Shown one piece after another: positions 26,577 to 34,896 of a stretch of DNA of 64,000 bases. Every line of letters begins with the position of its first letter. The stretch's first letter is position 1. Position numbers and translations under genes: made by a program. Source of the DNA: CAZNPL01 sp964574815 (GTDB taxonomy: Bacteria > Planctomycetota > Phycisphaerae > UBA1845); contig CAZNPL010000012.1 in NCBI GenBank assembly GCA_964574815.1, positions 78,256 to 142,255 on the forward strand. Direction: 5' to 3'. The notes under the pieces were generated by a model that saw only the letters and a program-made list of their open reading frames with translations, was not told the origin of the DNA and did no database searches.

Positions 26577-26612
26577 CACTGGCGGACAAGCCGCCAGTGG
26601 CACGCAGCAACC
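26577..26612. repeat. CACTGGCGG dispersed inverted repeat, best copy
   Basis: CACTGGCGG (26577-26585), loop ACAAG, CCGCCAGTG (26591-26599): a perfect 9-base stem followed by GCACGCAGCAACC. Other copies: 52233-52269 (near complete), and degenerate ones at 12639, 27811, 29463 and 36871. Copies are usually followed by CATCAACGG. Confidence 0.75.
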
Positions 26613-26743
26613 CCTCCGGCGTGGGCTTTAAACTCGCGCGTTAATTTTCTCTTCTGGCATGAAGGCTATAAGGGGGAGCTCCGTCAGGGTTGGTGTTCTG
26701 CTGCGCGAATGGCTGTGCGCATGGGATTCTTGTGAAAAAGTTC

Positions 26744-26772
26744 TTGACGTTCGGCGGTTGTTAGGTTATATT
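26744..26772 (+). promoter_or_regulatory. sigma-70-type promoter upstream of lexA
   Basis: TTGACG (26744-26749), a 17-base spacer and TATATT (26767-26772): the best promoter match seen in the window. It reads toward lexA, whose start is about 375 bases downstream. Confidence 0.7.
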
Positions 26773-26782
26773 ACACCTAACA
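26759..26782 (+). promoter_or_regulatory. palindromic operator overlapping the -10 box, candidate LexA box
   Basis: TGTTAGGT (26759-26766), N8, ACCTAACA (26775-26782), a perfect 8-base inverted repeat whose centre is the -10 box. A repressor bound here would block the promoter. Its position upstream of lexA suggests LexA autoregulation; it is unlike the Gram-positive or enterobacterial SOS boxes. Confidence 0.55.
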
Positions 26783-27155
26783 GTCTACGAACTGACTGCG
26801 GTGATGAACGGAATCGCTGAGGCGAGGAGCTTCATGAACGCTAAGGATGGCTGCCCGCAGGATTTACCGTTGTGCGTCTTCGGCCCCGGGGGCGAATACC
26901 GGACCGAGTGGCCTCCGGGGCTGATTTCCTCGTCCTCGGCGGTGGGCGTTGGGGAATCGCGTGCGGTCGGGAGATTTCGGCGGCAGGCCGGCTCGGGTCG
27001 GATGTCAGGGGCGTCGTTGCTGGCGCGGCTCGAGCGGCGGTCGATGGCGGGGGTGGCGATGACGCGGCGGCTGTTGCGGCGTGCTTTGCGATCGGGCGCG
27101 CTTCCGGTGGTCGCGGTTGGTCCAGAGCCTCTGGCTGTGCTTAAGGAGTGTCATC
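26783..27155 (+). other. long lexA leader
   Basis: About 370 bases from the likely transcription start to lexA. Overlapping frames are open (for example from 26801) but they run into lexA out of frame and have no ribosome binding site. It could be an untranslated leader or hide a small SOS gene. Nothing is recognised. Confidence 0.4.
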
Positions 27156-27785
27156 ATGCCGACACGGAAGATTCGAGCGTCGGAGCCCCGGCTCACGCCG
27201 CGTCAAATGCAGATCCTGACGTTCATCCGGGACTTTCGGCGCAACCATGGTTATTCCCCGACGATGCAGGAGTTGGCCGACGAGCTCGACATCACCAAGG
27301 TCACCGTGTTCGAGCACGTCGAAACGCTCATCGGAAAGGGGCTGCTGCGTCGTGCAGCGCACAAGGCTCGCTCTTTGGAACTGACGTCGAGTGTCCGGTT
27401 CCCGGATGAGCGTTCTACGGTGATTCCGCTGGTCGGGCGCATCGCGGCGGGTGCGCCGATTGAGGCCATTGAAAATGCGGAGTTGCTGGACCTGGAGTCG
27501 TTGTTTGGTGGTCGTAGTCGCCGATTCGTTCTGGAGGTTCAGGGCGACAGCATGATCGACGAGCAGATCCGGGACGGCGATCTGGTGATTGCCGAGAAGC
27601 GGGACGAGGTTCGTGACGGCGATACGGTGGTGGCCGTGCTTCCGGACGGGGAGGCAACGTTGAAAACGTTTTTCCGGGAAAAGAACCGCGTTCGGTTGCA
27701 GCCGGCGAACCCGGAGTACAAGCCGATTTACTCACCCGAGGTAGATATTCAGGGTGTGGTGATCGGCGTCATTCGGCGCTTTTAG
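27156..27785 (+). CDS. lexA: LexA repressor
   Basis: 209 residues. ATG 27156 is preceded by AAGGAG at a good distance; an in-frame extension upstream to 27081 has no ribosome binding site. The winged-helix domain covers residues 13-75 (TPRQMQILTFIRDFRRNHGY, then SPTMQELADELDITKVTVFEHV). The autocleavage site RIAAGAP has its scissile Ala-Gly at 98-99. The serine/lysine dyad is in GDSM (Ser132) and ATLKTF (Lys170). LexA represses SOS genes until RecA filaments trigger self-cleavage. All catalytic residues are present. The strong promoter at 26744-26772 with an overlapping palindrome fits negative autoregulation. Confidence 0.96.
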   Translation: MPTRKIRASEPRLTPRQMQILTFIRDFRRNHGYSPTMQELADELDITKVTVFEHVETLIGKGLLRRAAHKARSLELTSSVRFPDERSTVIPLVGRIAAGAPIEAIENAELLDLESLFGGRSRRFVLEVQGDSMIDEQIRDGDLVIAEKRDEVRDGDTVVAVLPDGEATLKTFFREKNRVRLQPANPEYKPIYSPEVDIQGVVIGVIRRF

Positions 27786-28098
27786 AACCCACCGCAACAC
27801 CGATCTTGAGGCGGCAAACACAGGCGGATCCGCCTGGGGCAGCTCAGCGGCAACCATCAACGGTTCCCGGGGGGCCTTTGGCTCAACGTGCCGGGATCAG
27901 CCGGCTATTGTTTTGTCCCGTCGAGCTTGATTGGACGTGACGCAATGACCAGGTGCGTCCGGCGCACGAGCCTGCTACGCTCGCTCAATTGTTCGGGGAC
28001 CGGCGCGGCAGTACTTGAAACGGCGGCAGGCGGCCTGCTAGCATCGGTAGTTCAGCCCTTGGGTCGAAGGCCACGGGGGAGCTTGAAGGAGGTCGCAT
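27786..28098. other. spacer with a GGCGGATCCGCCTGGGGC repeat
   Basis: No gene. The stretch 27811-27870 contains GGCGGATCCGCC (a perfect 12-base palindrome) followed by TGGGGC and CATCAACGG; a relative is at 29463-29512. Confidence 0.5.
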
Positions 28099-28920
28099 AT
28101 GCCCCCGGTGCTACGATCGGGCTTTCAGACCGCAGTAACAGTTCTTCTTTTTTGCCTTGTCGTCAGTGCAGGCCACGGCGGAGCGAGCGTGGCGAAAAGG
28201 GCAGCGTGGGCGCCGCGTCCGGCGGGGCGCGCTCGGCCCGACCGTCACTTTGGGGTGGCGGCTGCGCAGTCGGACGCCGAGTTGCGACGCAGCCACTCGA
28301 GCGCCGCGCTTTCGATTGCCGGCCAGATTCTCCGTGGTGATCGCGCGACGTTGGCGTTCGGTCGCCCCGTGGTTGTGGAGTTTCGGGACCTCAATGGTGA
28401 GGTGCTGGGGACGGACCTTACGACGAACGGCATCTACGAAGCGACGCTGATACCCGATCCCGGGCAGGACAGCTTAATCGGGCGTGTTTCGGTCGTGGGT
28501 GAGGACATGCGGTTTGAGGAGTCGGACCTGCCGTTTGTGATCGGGCCGGACGACTCTCGAGGCCCGGAATTCGTGGCGTTTTACGAGTTTTACGTGGCGG
28601 TAGAGGGAGAAGAGCCTGCGTGTGAGTGCAACGACTGGGATCCATGCACGTTTGACGCGTGCGTCGAGGCCACCTGTGTCAGCGTTCCGCGTGTCTACGG
28701 CGACATGGACCACAACGGAATCGTGAATCTTTTTGATGTGTTCTGCGTGATCGAAGGGATCGGCGGGGACTTTTCGACGTGCTCTTTTGCGCAAGCGGAC
28801 ATCCACGGGGCGTGTGGCGATTCAGGCGGGTCGGCGTGCTGCCCCGATGGGATTGTCAACCTCTTCGACGCGTTCAGTGTGCTGGACGCGACGCGGGGGG
28901 TCGATCCCTGTTGTCAGTGA
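28099..28920 (+). CDS. secreted protein with a dockerin-like C-terminus
   Basis: 273 residues from ATG 28099, preceded by GAAGGAGG. A signal peptide lies within residues 1-30 (VTVLLFCLVVSAGHGGA). Residues 80-165 look like a small beta-sandwich (ALSIAGQILRGDRATLAFG, then VVVEFRDLNGEVLGTDLTTN), reminiscent of Ig-like or carboxypeptidase-regulatory folds. The C-terminal 100 residues hold the same cassette as the proteins at 18391 and 48902: CECNDWDPCTFDACVEATC, then GDMDHNGIVNLFDVFCVIEG and DGIVNLFDAFSVLDATRG, two calcium-loop dockerin-like halves. It is probably exported and surface-anchored or assembled by this cassette. No enzymatic domain is seen. Confidence 0.7.
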   Translation: MPPVLRSGFQTAVTVLLFCLVVSAGHGGASVAKRAAWAPRPAGRARPDRHFGVAAAQSDAELRRSHSSAALSIAGQILRGDRATLAFGRPVVVEFRDLNGEVLGTDLTTNGIYEATLIPDPGQDSLIGRVSVVGEDMRFEESDLPFVIGPDDSRGPEFVAFYEFYVAVEGEEPACECNDWDPCTFDACVEATCVSVPRVYGDMDHNGIVNLFDVFCVIEGIGGDFSTCSFAQADIHGACGDSGGSACCPDGIVNLFDAFSVLDATRGVDPCCQ

Positions 28921-29087
28921 TTTCCGGCGAGATGAGAGATTCGCGAAGCCGCTGCATTCCGGGCGTTGTGGCGAGGTTCAAGAAGAGTGACCTCGATGGT
29001 GCGCAGCGGCTCCGCGGCTTGGGTTGCGTGGGGTTTGCGTAGGTCGAGGGAGGCCAACCGATCGGAGCCCGGCTCGCTGCTTGTGAA

Positions 29088-29127
29088 TGTCCGTCCCCCA
29101 GCGTTCGCTTTGAGGAGGACGGGGCAT
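29088..29127. repeat. dispersed palindrome, CCTTCGC family, degenerate copy 5
   Basis: GTCCGTCCCCCAGCGTTCGC, then TTTGAGGAGGACGGGGCAT. Flanks match copy 1 (8364-8401), but the central stem has decayed. Another partial relative (GCTTCGCGAAGA) follows at 29159. Confidence 0.55.
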
Positions 29128-29216
29128 CTCCGCGTGCATGTTTGTCCCTCGGGTTTCCGCTTCGCGAAGAGTCGGGTGCCCTTGACGGGGAAGGGGCGGC
29201 GCGTTAGCTAGTCCGC

Positions 29217-30016
<800 letters not shown>

Positions 30017-32110
30017 ATGAAATTTTTCCGCAGATTATTGATTGCGCTGGCTCTTTCGGTCGGTGCCGGTTCGGCGGTTCGGGCGGACGTTATCGAGTTG
30101 CACGACGGGACGCGGATCGAAACGGAGTCGATTGTTTTCGAAGACGGCCTGGTTCGTTTGGACGATGGTCGATCGTTTCCGCGCGATGAGGTCAAGCGGA
30201 TTTCGTTTGCGCACGGAAGTGTTGTAGAGAAGGACGGCGCGAGCGGGGCGGGTAGCGACGTACAGGTGCTGCTGCGCAAGGCCGCGGCGGCCAAGGAGAA
30301 GTACCCCGACGTCGGGGCGATTACGCTGATTGACGATGGCGCCTACACGCTTCGGCCCGACGGCACGCAGGTCGAGCGCCAACACGTGGCCATGAAGATT
30401 CTGAAGGAGCCATTCAAATCGGCTGCGAACATCGGGCACAGCTATGAGGAAGGCCGGTCTCGGGCGACGCTGGTGATGGCGCGCTCGATATCGCCGGACG
30501 GCACGGTGCATCCGTTCGATCCGGCCGAGTTGGTCGAATCCAAGCCGGCGGGCGGGATGATGTTCTATAACGAATATCGCGCGGTGAGCGGTCAGCTTGA
30601 CGAGGTGGAGATCGGTTCGATCGTGGAGTACATCTGGGAGCTGGAGACGTACAACCCTTACGACAAGAATCTGTTCTTTCCTCAGTGGTATTTCGTGTTC
30701 ACCGAGCCGTCGCTGTGGAGCCGGGTGCGTATTCGCGTCCCGAAAGATCGCGAGCTCAACTGGGAGGTGCGTCATGTGCCCGAGGCCCACGCCGAGCCGG
30801 TCGTTTCGGAAAAGGGCGAGTATCGTGTCTATACATGGGAGATGCGTGACATTGAGCATATTGTGTCCGAACCGTCGATGCCGCCGATCGGGGAGGTAGT
30901 TCCTCACTTGCGGGCGTCGCTGTTTGACGACTGGGATTATCTGTTCGATTTTTTGGGTAAGTTTCAGCGCGAGCACGTGCAGGTTACGCCTGAGATCGAG
31001 GCGAAGGTGGCGGAGATCGTCGGGGAGGCCAGCGATCCTGAGGAGATCGTGGCGAAGCTGTACCACTGGCTGCAGCGGGAGAATCGGTACATCTCGATCA
31101 AGGGGAGCATGGGGTCCGGCTGGGGCGGGCACCCGGCGGCGCTCACACTGAAGAACAAGTACGGGGACTGTATCGACAAGGCGATTCTGTTTACCGCGAT
31201 GCTGAGGTGCAAGGGCATCAAAGCGTCGCCGGTGATTCTTTCGACGAACAACACGCCTGCCGACGATCGGAGCCTGCCGACGTTGTACGGCAACCACGCC
31301 ATCACCAAGGTGTACCTGGGCGAGAAGCCGATCTACCTGGACTGTACGGCCGCGACCTTCCGGTACCCGTATTTCCGGCCGGACGACTACGGGGTGACGA
31401 CGATCAACGTCCTGGAGGGGGAGATCGGTTACGTGGATATGCCGCCGCCGGAGCACAATCAGTTAACGATCGGCATGGACCTCCAACTGGACGTCGAGGG
31501 TAATGTCGACGCGGTTGTGGACGTCGATATGACGGGCGCGATCGAAGCGATGCTGCGGGCCGGGCTCGAGCAGATCAACGTGATGTTGCGCAAGATGGTC
31601 GCGCAACAGCTCATCAATCAACTCGCGCCCGGGGCTGAGCTGAAGGACATCCGCGTCTCCGATGAGAAGGATCTTACGAAGCCGCTGACGCTTACGCTGG
31701 AGGCGCGGCTGCCGGAGTATCCGACGTTCGCCGGCGAGCTGATGATCTTCAAGCTGCCGCTGACCGAGTTCTTCACGAGTTTTCCCGACATCGCCCTGGA
31801 CGAACGGAAGTTTGACATCGTGCAGAACACGTCTGGGCGGATCATTCGCCGCTTCAAGGTGCACCTGCCGCCGGATTACGTGCCGAAGGGCCTGCCCGAG
31901 CCGATTGAGCTGGATGCGCCGTGGGCGACCTACCGGGCCACTTATGTCGTGGACGGCGATACGATCAAGTTCGAGGACCGACTGACGCAGAAGGGCGTGC
32001 GGCGCATCGACGTGAAGGACTACGCGCGGTACCGGGAGTTCTATCAGGGTGTGGCCGAGGCGGCCAAGGTGCCCTTGTTTCTGTATCGCGCGCAGAGCGA
32101 TCCGACGTAA
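30017..32110 (+). CDS. secreted DUF3857/transglutaminase-like protein, catalytic residues intact
   Basis: 697 residues with a signal peptide (MKFFRRLLIALALSVGAGSA). A short N-terminal strand-rich part (ELHDGTRIETESI) is followed by a DUF3857-like domain (about 95-330) and a transglutaminase-like domain (about 335-480). The triad is visible: Cys385 in YGDCIDKA, His427 in GNHAITK and Asp442 in YLDCTA. A further beta-rich domain closes the protein. DUF3857-transglutaminase proteins are common in Bacteroidetes and planctomycetes; substrates are unknown, possibly cell-envelope peptides. The following gene starts 27 bases later and is a diverged paralogue lacking this triad, so the two probably form one operon and may act together. 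Confidence 0.85.
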   Translation: MKFFRRLLIALALSVGAGSAVRADVIELHDGTRIETESIVFEDGLVRLDDGRSFPRDEVKRISFAHGSVVEKDGASGAGSDVQVLLRKAAAAKEKYPDVGAITLIDDGAYTLRPDGTQVERQHVAMKILKEPFKSAANIGHSYEEGRSRATLVMARSISPDGTVHPFDPAELVESKPAGGMMFYNEYRAVSGQLDEVEIGSIVEYIWELETYNPYDKNLFFPQWYFVFTEPSLWSRVRIRVPKDRELNWEVRHVPEAHAEPVVSEKGEYRVYTWEMRDIEHIVSEPSMPPIGEVVPHLRASLFDDWDYLFDFLGKFQREHVQVTPEIEAKVAEIVGEASDPEEIVAKLYHWLQRENRYISIKGSMGSGWGGHPAALTLKNKYGDCIDKAILFTAMLRCKGIKASPVILSTNNTPADDRSLPTLYGNHAITKVYLGEKPIYLDCTAATFRYPYFRPDDYGVTTINVLEGEIGYVDMPPPEHNQLTIGMDLQLDVEGNVDAVVDVDMTGAIEAMLRAGLEQINVMLRKMVAQQLINQLAPGAELKDIRVSDEKDLTKPLTLTLEARLPEYPTFAGELMIFKLPLTEFFTSFPDIALDERKFDIVQNTSGRIIRRFKVHLPPDYVPKGLPEPIELDAPWATYRATYVVDGDTIKFEDRLTQKGVRRIDVKDYARYREFYQGVAEAAKVPLFLYRAQSDPT

Positions 32111-32137
32111 CCGATATCGCGATCGAAGGAGAAAGCC

Positions 32138-34294
32138 GTGAAAAACCACGTCGGCATTGTTTCGATGGTCGTTGTTCTTTTGAGCGTCGGCGTCGTTGTC
32201 GGCGGGAACGACGTTCTTTACCTGCAGGATGGGCGGGAGCGGGTCGGAGAGCTTGTCGCAATCGACAGCGACGGCGTCGTTTTCCGTGTACAGGACGAGG
32301 CCGAGCCGACGGTGTTTGCCGCCGGCGACGTGCAGCGGGTCGATCTATCGCGCAAGCGAGCGGGTGACGAGATTCGTCGGGTCGAGGATCTGGACGACCC
32401 GTTGCTCAAACGGGTGCTGGATCGAAAGGCGAAGCAGGGCCTACTGGGCGGGCTGTTCAACAAACTCAAAGGCGAGGAGGATCCGGACAAGGCGGAGCAT
32501 CCGGACTCGGGACATATCGTGTTATACGTCGGGAGCGAATACACGGTTCACGAAGACGGCTCTTTTACGTGTCGTGAGCGCGTCATCAATAAAGTCCTGC
32601 TGGAACGCGGGAAAGCGCTGGCCAACGTCGCGCGCGGCTTTCTGAAAGGCGAGCAGACGCTCGAGATCGACTTCGCCCGGACGATCAACCCGGACGGGCG
32701 CGTGACACCGATTTCGGATGCGGCGGTCGACGTGACGAGCTACCACTCGGACCTGCCCGACTACGAGAAGCTGTACCATACCAAATTCGCGATGAAGCAG
32801 GTACGGGCGCTTTCGGTCCTCGACTGGCAGGTGACGGCGCATCACCGCGAGACGAACCTGCTCTATCCGTTCTTTTATTCAACGGTGTTCCAGGGATCCG
32901 AGCCGATCGTCGAGCAGGAGCTGCGGATCAACGTTTCGTCTGCTATGAGACTGGTGTGGCACGCAGACCGGCTGACGGACAACATCGAGTTTACGATGGA
33001 GGAGACCGACGGCGGCACCGTGTACCGCTGGGTGGGGCGGGATTGCCCGCGTGTAGTGCCGGAGCCGATGATGCCGCCGTATAACGATCTGCTGCCGCGG
33101 GTGACGGCAGCGCTGGAGACGACGTGGCCGGCGATCGGGCAGGCTTATGCCGAGGCGATGGCCGAGGTTGACGATCCGACCGAAGCGATCCAGGCGAAGG
33201 TGCGCGAGCTGGTCGCCGGCGTCGAGGCACCGGACGAGAAAGCGCGGCGCATTTACAACTACTTCATTCAGAATGTTCGGCAGTTGTGGGTGCGGCCTGC
33301 GGAGTACAGTTACAGGCCCAGGTCGGTCGGCAAGGTCTTTGAAAAACTCGCGGGGAACACGATCGACAAGGGGATGCTGCTGGTGGTGATGCTGCGTGAG
33401 GCCGGCCTGGATGCCCATTTTGTGCTCTGTCGCACGCAGGGGGCGGGGCGGGTTGTGGAGGCGGTCCCGTGCATCCGGCAGTTCAATGACGTGCTGGTGG
33501 CGGTGGATCTGCCGCGGGGGCGCCGATACCTCGGCTTTGATGATGAAACGGTTCGCTTCGGCGAGATATCGGTTGAGTACCAGGGGACTCGCGGCCTGCT
33601 GGTTCGGCCCGGCGGGTCTGAATTGGTGACGATCCCGCTCAATCCACCGGAGCGCGAGGCGGATCGCTATGAGTACGAGATGCGCGTCACGCCGGCGGGC
33701 GATCTTCACGTCGATCTGACGGCTCGCTACGCGGGCAGCAGCGAGTCGGCGCTGCGAAGCGCGTGGAAGGATATGAAGGATGAGGAGGTGCGCCGCTCGC
33801 TCATGGTGGACTTGTCCAGCATTCATTCGAAGGCGCGCCTGGGCGACTACGCTTTCGAGAACCTGGACGACCTGAACGAGCCGGCGTTCTTTACGCAAAG
33901 CTACGTGTTGCACGATTACGCGATGCGCGCCGGGGACGACCTGCTGGTGTTCCGGCTGCCGGAGATCGAGTATTCGGCCATGGAGGTCGGCAAGCCGGAC
34001 CGGGAGTTTCCGCTGTACTGGTCTTCGCGAAGCATGTTGACCAACGACATCCGGCTCGAGATACCGCCGGATTTCAAGGTGTATTACGCCGGCAAGGACT
34101 ATGAGGCCGACGGGGGCGTGGCGACGTTCACGGCCGACTTTGACGTGGAGGATCGGGTGATCCGCTACCGCGACGCGTACGTGCACACGGAGACCCGCGC
34201 CGGGCGCGAGGCCTACGCCGCATACAAGGCGTGTCTGGAGACGCAGGCGCAGGTGAGCAAGGAGTGGGTCGTACTCGAGCGCGTTCAGGATTAG
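32138..34294 (+). CDS. DUF3857/transglutaminase-like paralogue with lost catalytic residues
   Basis: 718 residues with a signal peptide (MVVVLLSVGVVVGG). Same layout as the protein just upstream: an N-terminal YLQDGRERVGELV strand region, a DUF3857-like region (about 130-340) and a transglutaminase-like region (about 360-480). Aligned by eye to the first paralogue, the catalytic Cys is Thr408 (AGNTIDKGML against YGDCIDKAIL) and the His is Asn450 (RQFNDVLVA against YGNHAITKV). It therefore cannot work as a thiol transglutaminase, and is probably a binding or regulatory partner. ATG 32138 follows AAGGAGAAAG. The genes are 27 bases apart. Confidence 0.82.
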   Translation: MKNHVGIVSMVVVLLSVGVVVGGNDVLYLQDGRERVGELVAIDSDGVVFRVQDEAEPTVFAAGDVQRVDLSRKRAGDEIRRVEDLDDPLLKRVLDRKAKQGLLGGLFNKLKGEEDPDKAEHPDSGHIVLYVGSEYTVHEDGSFTCRERVINKVLLERGKALANVARGFLKGEQTLEIDFARTINPDGRVTPISDAAVDVTSYHSDLPDYEKLYHTKFAMKQVRALSVLDWQVTAHHRETNLLYPFFYSTVFQGSEPIVEQELRINVSSAMRLVWHADRLTDNIEFTMEETDGGTVYRWVGRDCPRVVPEPMMPPYNDLLPRVTAALETTWPAIGQAYAEAMAEVDDPTEAIQAKVRELVAGVEAPDEKARRIYNYFIQNVRQLWVRPAEYSYRPRSVGKVFEKLAGNTIDKGMLLVVMLREAGLDAHFVLCRTQGAGRVVEAVPCIRQFNDVLVAVDLPRGRRYLGFDDETVRFGEISVEYQGTRGLLVRPGGSELVTIPLNPPEREADRYEYEMRVTPAGDLHVDLTARYAGSSESALRSAWKDMKDEEVRRSLMVDLSSIHSKARLGDYAFENLDDLNEPAFFTQSYVLHDYAMRAGDDLLVFRLPEIEYSAMEVGKPDREFPLYWSSRSMLTNDIRLEIPPDFKVYYAGKDYEADGGVATFTADFDVEDRVIRYRDAYVHTETRAGREAYAAYKACLETQAQVSKEWVVLERVQD

Positions 34295-34454
34295 CGTCGG
34301 GTTCGTTGTGCCGGCGCGCGTTGTCGATGGCATCCACGCGCGGCGAACACGTGAATTCGCCCGGGTGGCGGGCGGCAATGTCGATAAATTCGCTGTCAGG
34401 TCGTCAGTTTGTGCTTAGCGCGCATTCCCCGACCGTAGGCCTGCGCCGAACACG

Positions 34455-34495
34455 GGCAACTCGGTTCCCGCCTTGCAGGCGGGAACCGAGTTGCC
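34455..34495. terminator. 18-base perfect hairpin
   Basis: GGCAACTCGGTTCCCGCC (34455-34472), loop TTGCA, GGCGGGAACCGAGTTGCC (34478-34495). It lies about 160 bases after the DUF3857 pair with no U-tract, so it could be a factor-assisted terminator, a processing structure or a palindromic repeat. Confidence 0.5.
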
Positions 34496-34896
34496 AACGG
34501 CACCCTCTGGGCTTGCCCATGGCGCCCTCTTAGCACGGCGCACGCGCAGGGGGCTTATAGGACCTTTGATGTTTCGGGCGCCGGTCACGCAGCGGGTGAT
34601 CGACCGGTTAAGTGCGTCCTCGTGTCGGGCGAAGTCGGCAACGTCTTGTGTCGTGACGTAACATCAGTTATTCTGAAACATGGGTACTGCGCCGAGCGCG
34701 CAGAACGGGCCGAGTTGTTGTCAGGACTGGTCGGGGCTTGACGTCGAGACTACGCACACGGTATTGCTCAGGGGCGTTGGAGGTGCGCGCTTCTGTTGTG
34801 TGAACGACGTCATCTTCAAACGGTTCGAAAATGCACAAATCGGCCTGATTCGAACGCCATACTCCCGGAGGCATACAGAAAGGAAGTCTACCAGTT
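34496..34896. other. spacer, no gene seen
   Basis: Contains no ORF with support. The region near 34650-34700 is AT-richer (ACATCAGTTATTCTGAAACA) and could hold the promoter of the next gene. Confidence 0.4.

Noticed and set aside
26801..27409. 202-codon frame over the lexA leader as a gene
   Set aside because: It runs out of frame into lexA and has no ribosome binding site or family resemblance. A smaller hidden gene cannot be excluded.
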